A DNA stretch of 64,000 nucleotides, taken from positions 10,556,001 through 10,620,000 of the forward strand of contig BSBM01000140.1 in the NCBI GenBank assembly GCA_027924585.1, given 5' to 3'. Shown in pieces: positions 12,219 through 24,738 of this stretch. The notes under the pieces are model-generated. The model made no database searches and had not been told where the DNA came from. It worked only from the letters and a program-made list of their open reading frames with translations. The position numbers and the translations under genes are program-made. Positions within the stretch are counted from its first letter, which is position 1. The number at the start of each line of letters is the position of its first letter. The DNA comes from Larix kaempferi (Eukaryota > Streptophyta > Pinopsida > Pinales > Pinaceae).

Positions 12219-15200
12219 CTATGCTTCAAGGGAACTTCACGGAGTATTTTTGTATGCATGCTCGGTAGTAGTTACAACTAGTAAACAAATCTCTAAGGAA
12301 GGCCGCTACAAGTGGTTGTTCTATTTATTTTTATAGAAATAACTAGTGGCCAGACTTTAAATAGGGTGTACATGATCACAAAATATCCAAACAACAGTAT
12401 GGGATGTGCCCTAATCATATCTCAACATATTTTGACCTCAGAATGAGTAAAAATTAAAATTATAGTGAAGGTTAGGTTGTATGATGGTCATTACTGGTAG
12501 ATTGTGCACACAACGGTCTACTACAACTTATAGAAATTTAAAGGTGCATGCCATGGTTGAATAGCAGCTAGGTCGCATTGACCTAGGGTGCATTGAGATC
12601 ATGTCAATCTTGAATTCAAGAAGTGTTTTCTCCTTGCATGGAGGAAGTGTATAACATGAAAATGCCATGTATAAATTTTTAGGGATGGGGAGATGCGAGT
12701 GGGGTAGGGGGAAGGGGGCGGTGGGGGAATTCAGGGATAGATAGAGAGGGGAGAGACACCAAAATTTTTTAATAACAACACAAGGATGACAGAGTAAGGG
12801 ACATAGATGGCCACCCCCACCAATATGAAAAAAATATATAAAATATCAAAAGAAATTAGTAATTGTATCACTAATAAATCATGATCAGTCACAAATGCAT
12901 TGCAACATACAAAATCATATTTTTCAATTCATATAGATGAACCCATAATTCAAATGGGTGCCAGAATTGATCAGTAAGGTAGAATTAGAGGAACCACCAC
13001 AAAAGGCCTCAAAGCCCTGAAAACCAACTGCAGAAGGATTAATTACATCCATTATTGTGGTGCCTATTGTAGCATAATCTCTTGTTTTAATGATATCAGG
13101 GCTTGTTATTATGTGGAGTCATGGACTATATCCAACATGATGGTGTTTTTCTTTTGTACTCTTGGAAATTTTAATTCCCTTAGATCTAGTCCTGGGTCCT
13201 GAGTCTCTGCAGTTTCCCTTAAGACTCGCCTTATTAATATTTAAAGGAAGCATTTTCTACAAAAAAATTAAAAAGGGTGGCAAACATTGTTTTCTAAAAT
13301 CTAAAATGGTCCTCTACTTTAGTGCTTCCATTCTATGTCAAGTTTCAATTTTTGTGCCTAGTTAGTGATTAAGAAGCTAATCAAGTTACTTAAACCAAAC
13401 TGCCTTTACTTTTGTAACTTTTATGTAAGCACTTCCATCAGTAAATTAAAATTTCTTCTTCTCATGCTACAGGTGAATTTCTTCTTCTCATCCACACATC
13501 ATATAATAATAATATACATAGATGATAATGTATGGATGGCTATACTCAAGCCTTACTCATATAGCATGTAATAAAGCTTTTTCTTTCAATCACCATTTCT
13601 TAACAAAAAAAATTACTACTTAAAACTCATATAGCCCTCATGGGGCAAGAATGGATGATATAACAACTTTAACACCATTGTAGATCCATCTTCATCGTAT
13701 ATCTATCAAGCACTGAGAGGGATCAATCCCTTGAGGTGTAATTTTTTTGATCATTTAAGATGGATCTAGGTTGGTTGTAGTCTCACTCAACTCCGTAGAG
13801 CTCATGGGTCACGTTGCACATGAAGAGGGACTCTCCTTCATTAGCAATCCTCCTTGCAGATGGGGCCAAGTGAAAGCCTTAGGCATATTTGACAGAGTAG
13901 ATCCCCTATGGTTGTGGTTTCTTGTCCAGGGGATCTTTTTTGAGGTTTGTAAGCCAGCTATATTCTATTGTAATATCAAAGAATGTCCTTAGGATGGCCC
14001 TTGTGAAAAGGATGTTTTGGCCCTTGGGAAAGCACATCCACAGTAGTTTCCCAACAAAAGAAGAATGACTAAGGAAGTGACCAAAACATCCTCTTGTCCC
14101 CACACTACTAGAAAATAAAGGGATACGTCCCCTCTGGAACAATGGATGATGTTTCAATTTCATTAATCTGTGCATTATATGAGTACATTGATACCTACTT
14201 TTTATTTGATAACTACAAGTCTATAAAATTATAAATGAAAAAAAATTGAGGCCACCTTAAACATAAAAAAATCCAAGGCAATATTTGATCGGGAAGTAGT
14301 TGGAAGTTGTCTGTTGAAAGTCCATTTTATATTAGCCACTATCATATTGTTTTCAATCTGAAGGAACCAATCACAACCATTGGGTGGTAATGCAAACATT
14401 AATTAATGCCACCCCTTGTAAGATGTATCCAAAGCAAGAAAGAATATGCAACTAGGATTTGACTTTTTCAGAGTTTATGGAATCCCTGATGGTGATGTCC
14501 AATGATAAGTCACCTAGTGTAGATAGGTGCTCGTGTGAAATTTTATGGCCATTTGGAATCTTGTAGACCCATTGTTCTCAATGTTTGCCAGAAATCAATT
14601 CACAATAATTCTTTAAGGAAACCCATTAACAGAGGCTTCATAAATTTTATTCCTAAAGTGGGAGACCCTGAGCTAATTACCAACTAGAGGTCAATAAATT
14701 TTCCCAATGTTTCCTACAACTACAAGATTTTGGCCAAAGCACGTACCAATTTGCTAGATCTTGCCACACATCATTCAACTCTACCAAACTAGTTTCATTA
14801 TATGATGATACAATATACAATGTTATGTCCATATGGGCAGGGATGGAGAGGGCCAAAATCATTGTTGGGGGAGAGGGTGCAGGGGAGGTGAAGGCGACTT
14901 TCATCAAGATTTACTTTCAAACTTCCTATGGCCGCGAGGAGTGACCTTTAATCTTGGCCATGCTTCGTGATATAGCCTTTGGCCACGTCTTTGTTCAAGT
15001 CATTGAGACTCTCCTTTCTAATGCTTCAACTTGATTGTTTTTTAACTAGGCTAAGTCAGAGGAAGTTATACTCTTTATCTCAATTAGGGAAGGTTGTACG
15101 ATGGATATAACAGTTTATGTTATGGCGGTAGAGGCCCCGAGGTATCTTCTGCACCACCAAATGTACCCTAGAAACCTAACTAGGATAACCAAGTTCCAAC

Positions 15201-16215
15201 ATCAAATAGTAGGATTTTCCCAACTCTAAGAAATATCGAAGACATGTAGATTACAATTTGGAATAGTGTTATTAACAATAAAAGATGATAAATATTCGCC
15301 TTTGCTTCTAAATGGACATTAAATCCTAAGATGGATGGATTCATTTATTGATATTTAGATGGATTTTTTATCTAACCAATGATAAAAACTTTTTAACTAG
15401 ACATAATACACATTGTTTTCATATGGCCATAGAAAATGCTACTTTATCAGTATAATTTAGTTTCCCAAAATCAATTGCAATGAAAAAGGAAGACAAAACA
15501 CCTCCCCTACTCTATTGGAAATGAACATGGCAAATTAGAGAGGATAGGATTCCAAAAGCCATGTAATTACATAATTAATAGTGCCAAGCACTCTCTAATA
15601 CGTTGGCTCATATACATCCAAATTTTAAACCTAACACTGCTTGAAATCCAATGTGCATATTTTTTCGTTACCTTAGCTCATATACATCAGAAATTAAAGC
15701 ATAGCACTACTAGGAATCCAATGTGCATCTTTTGTCATATTTCTTAAGGTCACATTGAGGAACACAACTAACCTTGTTAGAAAGGAATTTTTTTCCATGG
15801 AAACATAAATTAATATATTGTGGCAATGAAAACACCTAATACAACAGTGTGGTGAATGACTAAAGACAGAAAGAAGTATAAAATAGAAATCCTCTCAAAC
15901 AAAAAACTAGCATACCTTTGTTCCAACAATTTCCATGGAAATTCCAATTTCTTCAAGCTTCAAAGTAGGTGCATCGTTTACACTATATCTAGTCATTTCC
16001 ATAACTTTTCCAGTGTGTTTGAGCATTTAAACTATGCTTTGGATATTCTTGAGAAAAAACCTGACCACCAGGTTTTTCCAAGATTTCAACATGCTTATCC
16101 ATAAACAATGCAATGAATTCTCTTCCAGTGAATTTTTTTACCAAAGATATCCTCTACAATCCTCTATCGCCTCATGGACATCTTCACGAGGAGGATCCTA
16201 CTGGTTTCAAGTAAG
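12219..16215. other. Gene-poor DNA between the solo LTR and copia-1
   Basis: Four kilobases with no supported coding region. The longest frames are below 90 codons and show no motif. It holds a G-rich tract (12681-12727), a CACTA-like end motif at 14103 with a small inverted repeat just before it, and otherwise AT-rich sequence. Confidence 0.5.
12681..12727 (+). other. G-rich tract with six runs of three or more G (quadruplex-capable)
   Basis: Runs of G occur at 12682-12684, 12687-12690, 12701-12704, 12707-12711, 12714-12718 and 12723-12727, with short loops between the last four. This satisfies the usual four-run quadruplex pattern in a region that is otherwise AT-rich. No gene is attached to it. 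Confidence 0.6.
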
Positions 16216-16220
16216 TCATG

Positions 16221-16904
16221 TGTGATAATATACAGGGAGATCTCACTAATCTCACTAATGAATTGTAGAGAAGAAAGAAGAATCAATAATCACTCATGAA
16301 CACAGAAAATGGAGAAGAGCAGTATATAATCATGCATCAGTTGTAAGCTGGCACTATGAATAACTGAATACAATACAATAACTGTCAAGAGAATTTGAAT
16401 AAGCCAAAGGTAATTCGAATTATCCTTGGTGTGTAGCTTGGACAACATTGGAAACATCATCCAATCAGTTGCAGTAGTCACAAATAGTCAAAATTCAGTC
16501 AAATGAGTCTAACCGATCCATGTGAGCACAAATCAGGGGATGGAGACTCCAATGAGGGCGCATGAGGCTGTCAAAAGGTCAAGTGGCACTCCAAAATAGA
16601 CAACGAGGAGCTACAGGAAGTTAAACTGAGCAATAAATGCAAGAACTAGTCAATCAATGCTCTAACTATTTGTTAAACTCCTGGTAGGTGAGATAAGGTG
16701 CATATGTCATCCAGGTGAGGAAAACAAGGCGCATCAGGTAGGTAGGAGGGCTACTGAGGGATGAAGACAAGCTCTATGGAGTTGAAAATAGGATCTAGGT
16801 GTTGGTGAGACCACCATACTAATGACTGGATGGATGCAAATGCATGCATGATGACTGGGTGCATGCATGCAAATATAAAAATTGATGGTGATAATATTCC
16901 AACA
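16221..16904 (-). repeat. Copia-1 3' LTR (left copy)
   Basis: It starts TGTGATAATATACAGGGAG and ends ATAATATTCCAACA, and aligns over its length with 36691-37393. A C-rich stretch right after it (CCCCCTATCAAG) is the reverse of a polypurine tract, as expected at the 3' LTR of a minus-strand element. It contains a short ATGC-repeat stretch near 16845-16872. Confidence 0.85.
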
Positions 16905-17066
16905 CCCCCTATCAAGCTATACTATGAGGTAGTAACTGAAACTAAAAAAGTAGAGCCCTGGTGACTGAGACTAAAGGTCACCCCGTACAACAATCTAAAT
17001 AATAAATGAGGAAAGAGGGAAAATCCAGTGGGAAGAAATCCCTCCCTCAAAATAGACTGAATCATG

Positions 17067-17798
17067 CTAATGTAGCATGGAATCACTCACCCCAGAAGGA
17101 GGCAAGTGACCCTCTTTACCGAAGAATGATCGATCGGAAAGAAATGGATCAGTAATGTGAGAAGGTTGAAACCTTCCATTCTGAAAATCAGATTTGGTTC
17201 TCCTTTGATCAAGTGGATCTCCCACAAGGTATCCACCAAATCTAAGAGTAGTGGCTGCCCATATCGAAAGAGGAGGATCATCAGGTTCTTGTGGATATGG
17301 ATCTCCCATTCGCTCATCTTCACTGTCAGTTGCTATATCTTCAGGTTCTTGTGGATATGGATCTAGCATTCGCTCTTCATCATATTCACTGTCATACTCT
17401 GATTCTGAATTTTCATGTGATGAAGGTTCGCTCTGTTGGAGCTCATCAAGCAATGGAGGTGGTATCTTCCTCTTGGGAAGAAGTGGATCATGCTCCAAAA
17501 ACATGTGCTTGAGTTCTCCAACAATGGATGCAAGCAAATATGGAGGCTTCCTGAACTTTCTCTTCCTAACAAGCATGGTGAGAACAAATCCGCAAATATG
17601 AAGATCAATATGGAGCATGCGATTCGAACCAACTGAGGTAGAATCAATTCCATGAATGTGTAGATAGTTCTTTGATATCTCCTTTGAACCAACATAGGTG
17701 AGATAATAACCAAATGAACTATGATATGCATGAGACTTGAAACCAAGTGAATGATGGTGTCTTCCATCTTCGGTGAAACTCTAAAAACATGTGCCAAT
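17067..17798 (-). pseudogene. Copia-1 pol remnant: linker between integrase and RT fused to the C-terminus
   Basis: The open frame 17618-17067 carries an acidic, Ser/Glu-rich linker with a 60-bp in-frame duplication (17281-17310 repeats at 17341-17370, giving DPYPQEPED-like units). Next comes a segment resembling the pre-RT linker of copia-2 (LVGDP then an R-K-T/R-T-K and S-x-F pattern). It ends in a tail ending GVSDSMLH, like the GVSDAW end of copia-2. Reverse transcriptase and RNase H, which should lie between linker and tail, are absent. This points to an internal deletion. The upstream 17619-17798 part is not confidently readable and is cut at 17798 by the gypsy insertion. Confidence 0.55.
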
Positions 17799-19183
17799 TG
17801 ATGAACCCAAATTATAGGTATCCTATAGCCTTTCTACCACAATAAAACACTGGATATGATGAAGGAAATACACTTGTTTTGTGGGTTAATTATGATTTAC
17901 TTTGATTATTTAATGAATATGTTTTAATATTATTCTTTTTATGCTTAAAGGGTGTCTTCTATAAACTAATTACATGAAAACGAGTATGTATGAGCAGGCG
18001 CAGGCACACTAAGAAGCAACACGCAAATCTAGCTCGAGGACTGGAAGACCATACGAGGCTCGGTGCTCTTTTTCCCTGACTTATAGAGAAGAACTCCTGT
18101 TCAACATGATCGACGATTAAAGCAAGTAGTTAGGTTAGAATTTGAGGCATATATATATGGACCTCTCGGGTAGTGAGGGGGTCCTGTTGCTATTTTGTGG
18201 AATTACGTTTTTACATTTTACTGCAAAGACAATTTGTGTTACATATTATTTATGAACCATGAAGTTATTATTTTAATGAGAAGAGCGATGTTACTTTCAA
18301 ACAGGTGTTTATAAGTTTTCTATACTCCTGAGTACGGGTTGGAGAGGCCCCCTCTCACACGTAAGTCAGGAGATTTACTATGTTTTCAGGTATTTTCCAT
18401 TTATGCTGTGAATTGATTTACTTATTATCGTGTATGAAGGTACCTTGATGGCATTTGAATAGTATGGTTTTATTTCAGTTAAAAGTTTATTTTCGTTCAA
18501 CATATTTTATGTAGTTGATCAACGCTCATTCTGTAGTTCGGTAGGACACATTCCGTAGTCCTGTAGCTGCGTTTTGCGCACGCATAATTCGATATATGTT
18601 TTCACGCATTCTCATATTGGTTCTAAAACAATGATTCAGACCTAGAAGCTCATGCATATTTCTTTTATCAGACTTAGGTCATAGAGGTTAATTATTTTCA
18701 GTTCCTTGATTTAATGATCATCACTTGTAGTGTTTAAATCCGAAAAGATAATATTGGTTCATTTGCAGCAGTAGATATTTATGTTTTGGATTTGGTTTTT
18801 AGCATTTGAGTATTTCAGATTAGAATTCCAGCGTTTAGCATTTCATTCATAGATTAAATTTACCAAGCTTCAACATTCAAATTCTTAGTGTAGATTTACT
18901 ATTTTCAACAATTAAATTCTTAGTGTAGATTTACAGTTTTCAACATTTAAACTTCTTAACATAGGAATTTGTCATTCATAGATTTACAGTCTTTTTAGCT
19001 CACCTTCTTCTTTATTAGATAAACATATAAGATCTATACCAACACCCCAAACACGACGAAGACTATCCGGTAGAGAACATATAGTGTTATCACCTCTGAA
19101 GTTTGTACATCCCTCGAGTTGATAATTAAAGTAGGCTCCTAGTCTAGCTTCCCTCATTAGGCATCCATTCTAAGAGCTCACCA
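17799..19183 (+). repeat. Gypsy 5' LTR
   Basis: It begins TGATGAACCC and ends GAGCTCACCA. It aligns throughout with 34045-35426, including a conserved CTCCTGAGTACGGGTT block. The start TG and end CA are placed by the CCAAT duplication outside and the primer-binding site inside. A TATATATATGG stretch at 18150-18160 is a reasonable TATA element. Confidence 0.9.
18150..18160 (+). promoter_or_regulatory. Candidate TATA box of the gypsy LTR
   Basis: The stretch TATATATATGG lies about 350 bp into the LTR and is conserved in the other LTR near 34390-34402. No start site can be proved from sequence. Confidence 0.35.
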
Positions 19184-19188
19184 CTTTT

Positions 19189-19206
19189 TGGCGCCATTGC
19201 CGGGGA
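19189..19206 (+). other. Gypsy primer-binding site (tRNA-Asp type)
   Basis: TGGCGCCATTGCCGGGGA lies five bases after the LTR end. It resembles the 3' end complement of plant tRNA-Asp, the primer used by many Athila/Tat-type plant gypsy elements. Confidence 0.85.
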
Positions 19207-19324
19207 GGTGCTTAATCTTTAGGAGACATATTTGGAAAAAAAACATATAAAAACATAAAAAAAATTACCATGGATTCCTAGACGATAGAGAGATAGATTT
19301 GGATGCTTCCTACCTGCCCGTCCT

Positions 19325-20665
19325 ATGAGCAACAATTGTTCTGATAACTCTCAATTTGAATTCCTTAAATCAGAAGAAGAAACTGATTCTAGCTACGACC
19401 CAAACCTAGATAACTTCTTTGTTGGCTCTAGCTCAAACACTACTATGGCAGAAGAAGATGAAGAACCTAGGGAACTGTTCACCTTTCCCATCAGTATACC
19501 TCTTGGAGATGCCAGGATGAAGAACATCAATCCTAACAATCTGCCAAACTTCCATGGTTTGACTTTAGAAGACCCTGACACATTCCTATTTGAGTTTGAG
19601 GTAGTTTGCAGATCCTTTGATTACACTACTGATGCACAAAAGCTTAGGCTTTTTCCTTCCACACTGAAATATCTATCGCTTAGGTGGTTCATGAGCCTTG
19701 AAGGAAATAGTATCTTCAGCTGGGACCAAATGAAATAGGCATTTCTAGAAAAATATAGGGACTACTGCAAAGCAAAGGATACAAGAGATTAAATATTTCG
19801 GATGCAACAAGGAGAAAGAGAATCATTAGAAGATTATGCCCAAAGATTTCAACTCAGCTACAAACGAGCTAGTCACTGCACCTTAGATCCTGAATCACTA
19901 AAACTTGTCCTTCTTAGAGGCATAAAAGAAGAAAATTTTGAAGTCTTAAACCTTCTGGGGGATGGAGATATATTCCATAAGACTTATGAACAAATCCTAC
20001 AAATCTTCAAAAACTACTCTAGATCTAGGAAAAATAAAAACGGGACTAGGGATTCGCACCCATTTACTGGGGGATCAACATCTTCAGGACCAAACCTTAC
20101 AAAATCTGATTTAGGAAACCTGTTAGATGACATGAATACCGATATCCTATAATCTTTGGCCATGCAACTTGATGCACTTCAAATCAAGAAAAAACAGGAC
20201 GAAATCAACCAAGCCTTGGCAGCCTTTTGTCCACGCTGCAGAAAAAAACATGAGAAAGGGCAGTGCATACTGAACACCATAGAAATATGTGGTCTCTGCA
20301 CTGATGATCACTCCACTGATAAATTTCCTCTGTTTCCCTCATGTAAAGCTGCTATTCAAGAGCCCACAACCGAAGGTGCAATAGAAAAGCTTTGTTTTGT
20401 GAATCAAAGGAGGAATAATTTTCCTAGGCCTTACCAACCCAACAACCAAACCTACTACAATCAGGGAAATAACCATCAAAATTGGAACTCAGTACCATCC
20501 CAATGGCCATCTCAGCCAAGTCCAAACCAGTGGCAGCAAAACCAACCATATCAACAAACTTATTACCCACAATCTTACTCTCCATACCCCCCACCTTTTG
20601 CTCAGCCAACCGCAAATTATGGAAATCCATACCCTTACTCATCTAATTGGAGAGCTCCATTATAG
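19325..20665 (+). pseudogene. Gypsy gag (capsid/nucleocapsid), in one frame with internal stops
   Basis: The single frame runs from the ATG at 19325 to 20665 but is broken by three stops: at 19736-19738 (TAG), near 19790 (TAA) and at about 20150 (TAA). The N-terminal acidic segment precedes a capsid core containing NNLPNFHGLTLEDPDTFLFE, typical of plant gypsy gag. The second part contains RMQQGERESLEDYAQRFQL, the expected late-capsid helix. A Cys-rich stretch follows (CPRCRKKHEKGQC, then CGLC), the modified zinc-binding region seen in Athila/Tat gags. A long Gln/Asn/Pro/Tyr-rich tail follows. Gag packages RNA in the particle. At least one stop sits at an expected Gln codon, consistent with C-to-T decay. 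Confidence 0.85.
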
Positions 20666-23600
20666 CAATAAAATCCACTCATCATGCTGCCGCCACCAAA
20701 TCAACCACCCCCCCAGACCTCCACCAATTCTCTCCCAGCCAATTCCAAACCCTAACAACAACAAGCCACCACAGCAACAAGCCTACAATACTGAAATGGT
20801 ACAGTTTCCAACCTATGTAGTGGATACACTGGAGATAAACGAAATTAATCTAAGATATAGGAAAACATTGCAAAATGCACACACACAGAGGAACCAAGAA
20901 GATGAGGCTCACGAACAAACAACACAACCTCATATTCAACACCCGAATGAACCAATCCCTCAGGAGGAAGAAATTCGACCACTCACACGAAATAGAAACC
21001 CTCCATTCCCTGAAAAACTTGTACAAAGTACAAAAGAAGAAGAGGAAAATGCAATTCTGAACGAATTGAAACACTTGAATATTCAAATTCCAATTTTGCA
21101 GGCCATCAGAGATGTGCCTATCTGCAACAAATTCATTAAAGAAAATTGTTTGAAAATACATGGTAGAAGAAAACGTGACCCACCATCAATAAATGTAGTG
21201 GGTCAGTTAGCAGATCTAATGCTCTGTATCGTTGTTAACCCCAAATACCTTGATCCAGGAAGCCCTGTAGTCAACGTGACAATCAATAACAAATAGATAA
21301 ACATAAGCCTAATTGATTTAGGAGTCGCTATCAATGTAATGAACAAGGATACTATGACACACCTAGGACTCCAATCAATGGTCAGACGAACAACTACTGT
21401 CCTACAGCTAGTAGACACATCTACGGTAAGACCTGAAGGGATGCTCGAAGGCATAATCATCAACATAGAGTCCTAGGAATACCCAACTGACTTCATAGTC
21501 ATCGAAGTAAAGAGTAAACTTAGTGGATACCCACTAATAATATGGAGACTCTGGCTGGCAACTGCAAACGCTTACATAGGGTGCAGATCAGGTAACATGA
21601 CAATAACCAGTGGCCAAGCTAGGAAGAAAATCATGATTTATCCTCCAGCTAAGAAGTCTTCGGACTTGGAAAATCAGAACTGGACAGACGATTATTATGA
21701 CACATCCAACCAAAACATACAACCTGTCCTTACAATTGAAGTTTCCCTATCACTAAAGGCCATTGACGAAGATAGTCATCTAGATAGGTTTATACAAAAT
21801 GCTTCTTCTAATCAAAATATGTTTGAATATTTTCTTGGCACAGGTCAACAGCAAGAAGAGGAAACATTAAACCACGATCCTGACAAAATGTGGGTAGAGG
21901 TACTCACACTTGAACAACATCCAATTCAGATAAAGACAGTTGAGATAATGCCTGGCAGGACAGTTAATATTAACTCCAATTTGGAGCCAGGACAAGAACA
22001 GAAATTACTAAAGGTTCTATCAGACAACAACAAAGCCTTTGCATGGACGTATACATACATGAAGGGTATCCACCCAGACATCTGTAAACACTATATCTAT
22101 ATAAAGGAAGGTGTTGTTCCTATCAGGCAACCACAGAGAAGAATGAACCCAACATTAAAGGACATAGTCAAGCTGGAATTGCAAAAGTTGTTAGATGCAG
22201 GGTTCATATACCCAATATCAGATAGTGAGTGGGTATCACCACTACTCATAGTTCCTAAAAAAGGAGGAAAGTGGAGGATTTGTGTACTGGAATACAGAGA
22301 GCTTAATAAAGCAACCAAGAAAGATCACTTTCCTCTCCCATTTATCAATCAAGTACTGGACACATTAGCTGGGAACAAATATTTCTCATTTTTGGATGGA
22401 TTCAGTGGGTACAACCAAATCCTCATTCACCCAGCTAATCAGGACAAAACAACATTCACATGCCCATGGAGCACTTATGCATACATAGTGCTTCCCTTTG
22501 GGCTCTGTAATGCCCCATCAACGTTTTAGAGGGAAATCCTAAGTATCTTCTATGATTTTATTAATGAAAAAATGGAGGTCTACATGGATGACTTCACACC
22601 CTATGGACATAATTTCGACCAAGCACTAAAACATCTAGAACTGGTTTTAAAAAAATGTATTGAGATGAGCTTATGCCTCAGCAACGATAAATGAAGAATG
22701 CTCATGGAAGAAGGCATCGTGCTTGGCCACCATATTTCGCAGAGAGGAATCAAGAAGTTGACCAAGCAAAAGTTACAGTCATCAAAACACTGCCTCCACC
22801 TGTGAAACGGAGAGATGTAAGAACTTTCCTTGGAAAAACATGATACTATAGAAGATTCATTGAGAGTTATAGCAAAATTGTTGCACCAATTTTTTCTTTA
22901 CTCACTAAAGACACAGAATTCATCTGGTCAAAACATTGTATTCTATCATTTGACAAACTAAAAGAGAAAACAATTACAGCTCTAGTACTCCAAGGACCAG
23001 ATTGGGCACTTCCATTCCACATCCACTCAGATGCAGCAGATAAGGCAATTGGGTATGTCCTTGGACAAGAAAGAGAGAAGAAGCCCTATGCTATATATTA
23101 TATCAGTGAAAATTTGGCAGGAGCAGAATTAAATTATATCGTCACAGAGAAGGATTTTTTGGCTGTCATACATGCCATTAACAAATTTAGGCACTACATA
23201 ACTGGGTACCAAGTTTTTTTCCATACAGACCATTCAACAATAAGGCATCTCATGAACAAACCTAACACAAGTGCTCGAATCATTAGATGTCTACTCCTCT
23301 TGCAAGAGTTTGACATCACAATTTTGGATAAGCCAGGAAAACACAATGTAGTGGCTGATTTTTTGTCTAGGCTCACCCATGGAAAAGATAATGAAGTGGT
23401 AAATGACAGTTTTCCAGATGAGCATCTTTTTGCAATCTCCACAAGGAGCCCATGGTTTGTTTACATAGCAAACTATTTAGTGACTGGAATATTTCCATCA
23501 CATTAGAGCTACAAAGAGAAGAATAAGGTCATAAGACAAAGTGCCACTTACACATGGATAGAGGGAATGCTCTTCAAAAAAGGACCAGATTAAATACTCA

Positions 23601-24738
23601 AAAGATGCATTAGAGAAGATGAAGTGCATGACATAATGCATGCCACTCACAATGAACCATGTGGAGGACACTATGTTGCAAAGAGGACAACCTATAAAAA
23701 TTTGCAAACAGGGTATTATTGGCCAACACTCCACAAGGATGCTTATGAATATGTTTCACGCTTTGATGAATACCAAGAATGGGGAAACCAACACAAAAAG
23801 AATAAATTCCTCTCCATCCACAAATCTCCTTGGAAGCATTCAAAACATGGGGATTTGATTTCGTTGGTCCAATCAACCCACAGTCAAATCAGAAAAGCTA
23901 CATCCTGGTATGCACTGACTACCTTACAAAGTGGACCGAAGTAGAAGCACTTGCTGCAGCAAATGAAACCAACGTGGCAAAGTTTTTCACTGAGCAGATC
24001 TTCCACAGGTTTGGAGTTCCAAGAGAGCTAGTTTACGATCAAGTCCCACAGTTTACATCAAATCTAATAGGAGACTTGCTCCGAAGAAACAATGTTAAGC
24101 ATAGATAGTCCTCCTCCTATCACCCTCAAGCAAATGGTCAAGCTGAGGTAACCAACAGAGAATTAGAAAGGATTATGACAAAGACTGTGCAACTCCACAA
24201 AAGAGATTGGGCAAACAGATTGAGTGAAGCAGTTTGGGCTTATAATACCACATGGAAGACAACAACAGGCTTCACACCTTATGAGCTAGTTTATGGAAAG
24301 AAAGTCATGCTTCCCATTGAGTTTGAAATAAAGACATTAAGAATTGCAGCACAGTTAAATATGGAACTCTCAGACATCCAACAGGAACGCATGCTACAAT
24401 TAAACCAACTGGATGAGCAATTCCAGCAAGCACTTACCCATACTGAAATCATCCAACAAAAAAGAAAGAAGTGGCATGACACACACATAAAGCATAAAAA
24501 GTTCAAGGAAGGTGACTAGGAACTACTCTATGACTCCAGGTTTCACACTTTCAAAGGAAAACTAACAACTAGATGGTTGGGGCCTTACATTATTGAAATA
24601 ATCTATGAAAATGGAGCTGTAAAGATTATTACAATTGATGAGGAAGAGTTCCCCATGATGGTTAATGGACATAGACTCAAACTTTACAAAAAGCCACAGT
24701 CAAGAGAAAAGTTCACACAGATACTCTACCAACAATAA
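20598..24738 (+). pseudogene. Gypsy pol: protease, reverse transcriptase, RNase H, integrase (decayed)
   Basis: Protease is marked by LIDLGVAINVM near 21311, where the plant gypsy motif is usually LIDLGASINVM. RT follows: the open frame 21597-22529 contains KKGGKWRICVLEYRELNKAT and FSFLDGFSGYNQI, and the catalytic YMDD is at 22581-22592. Frame changes occur near 22775 and 23830. RNase H spans about 23000-23400 (FHIHSDAADKAIGYVLGQE, HTDHSTIRHLM). The integrase zinc finger near 23650-23790 has lost its second cysteine pair (FDEYQ replaces the usual CDxCQ). The integrase core shows WGFDFVGP, VYDQ and GQAEVTN for D, D, E. The C-terminus ends with a GPYIIEIIYENGAVKI segment. About ten stops, mostly TAG, plus frameshifts make the whole pol inactive. 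It lies in a different frame from gag. Confidence 0.9.
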
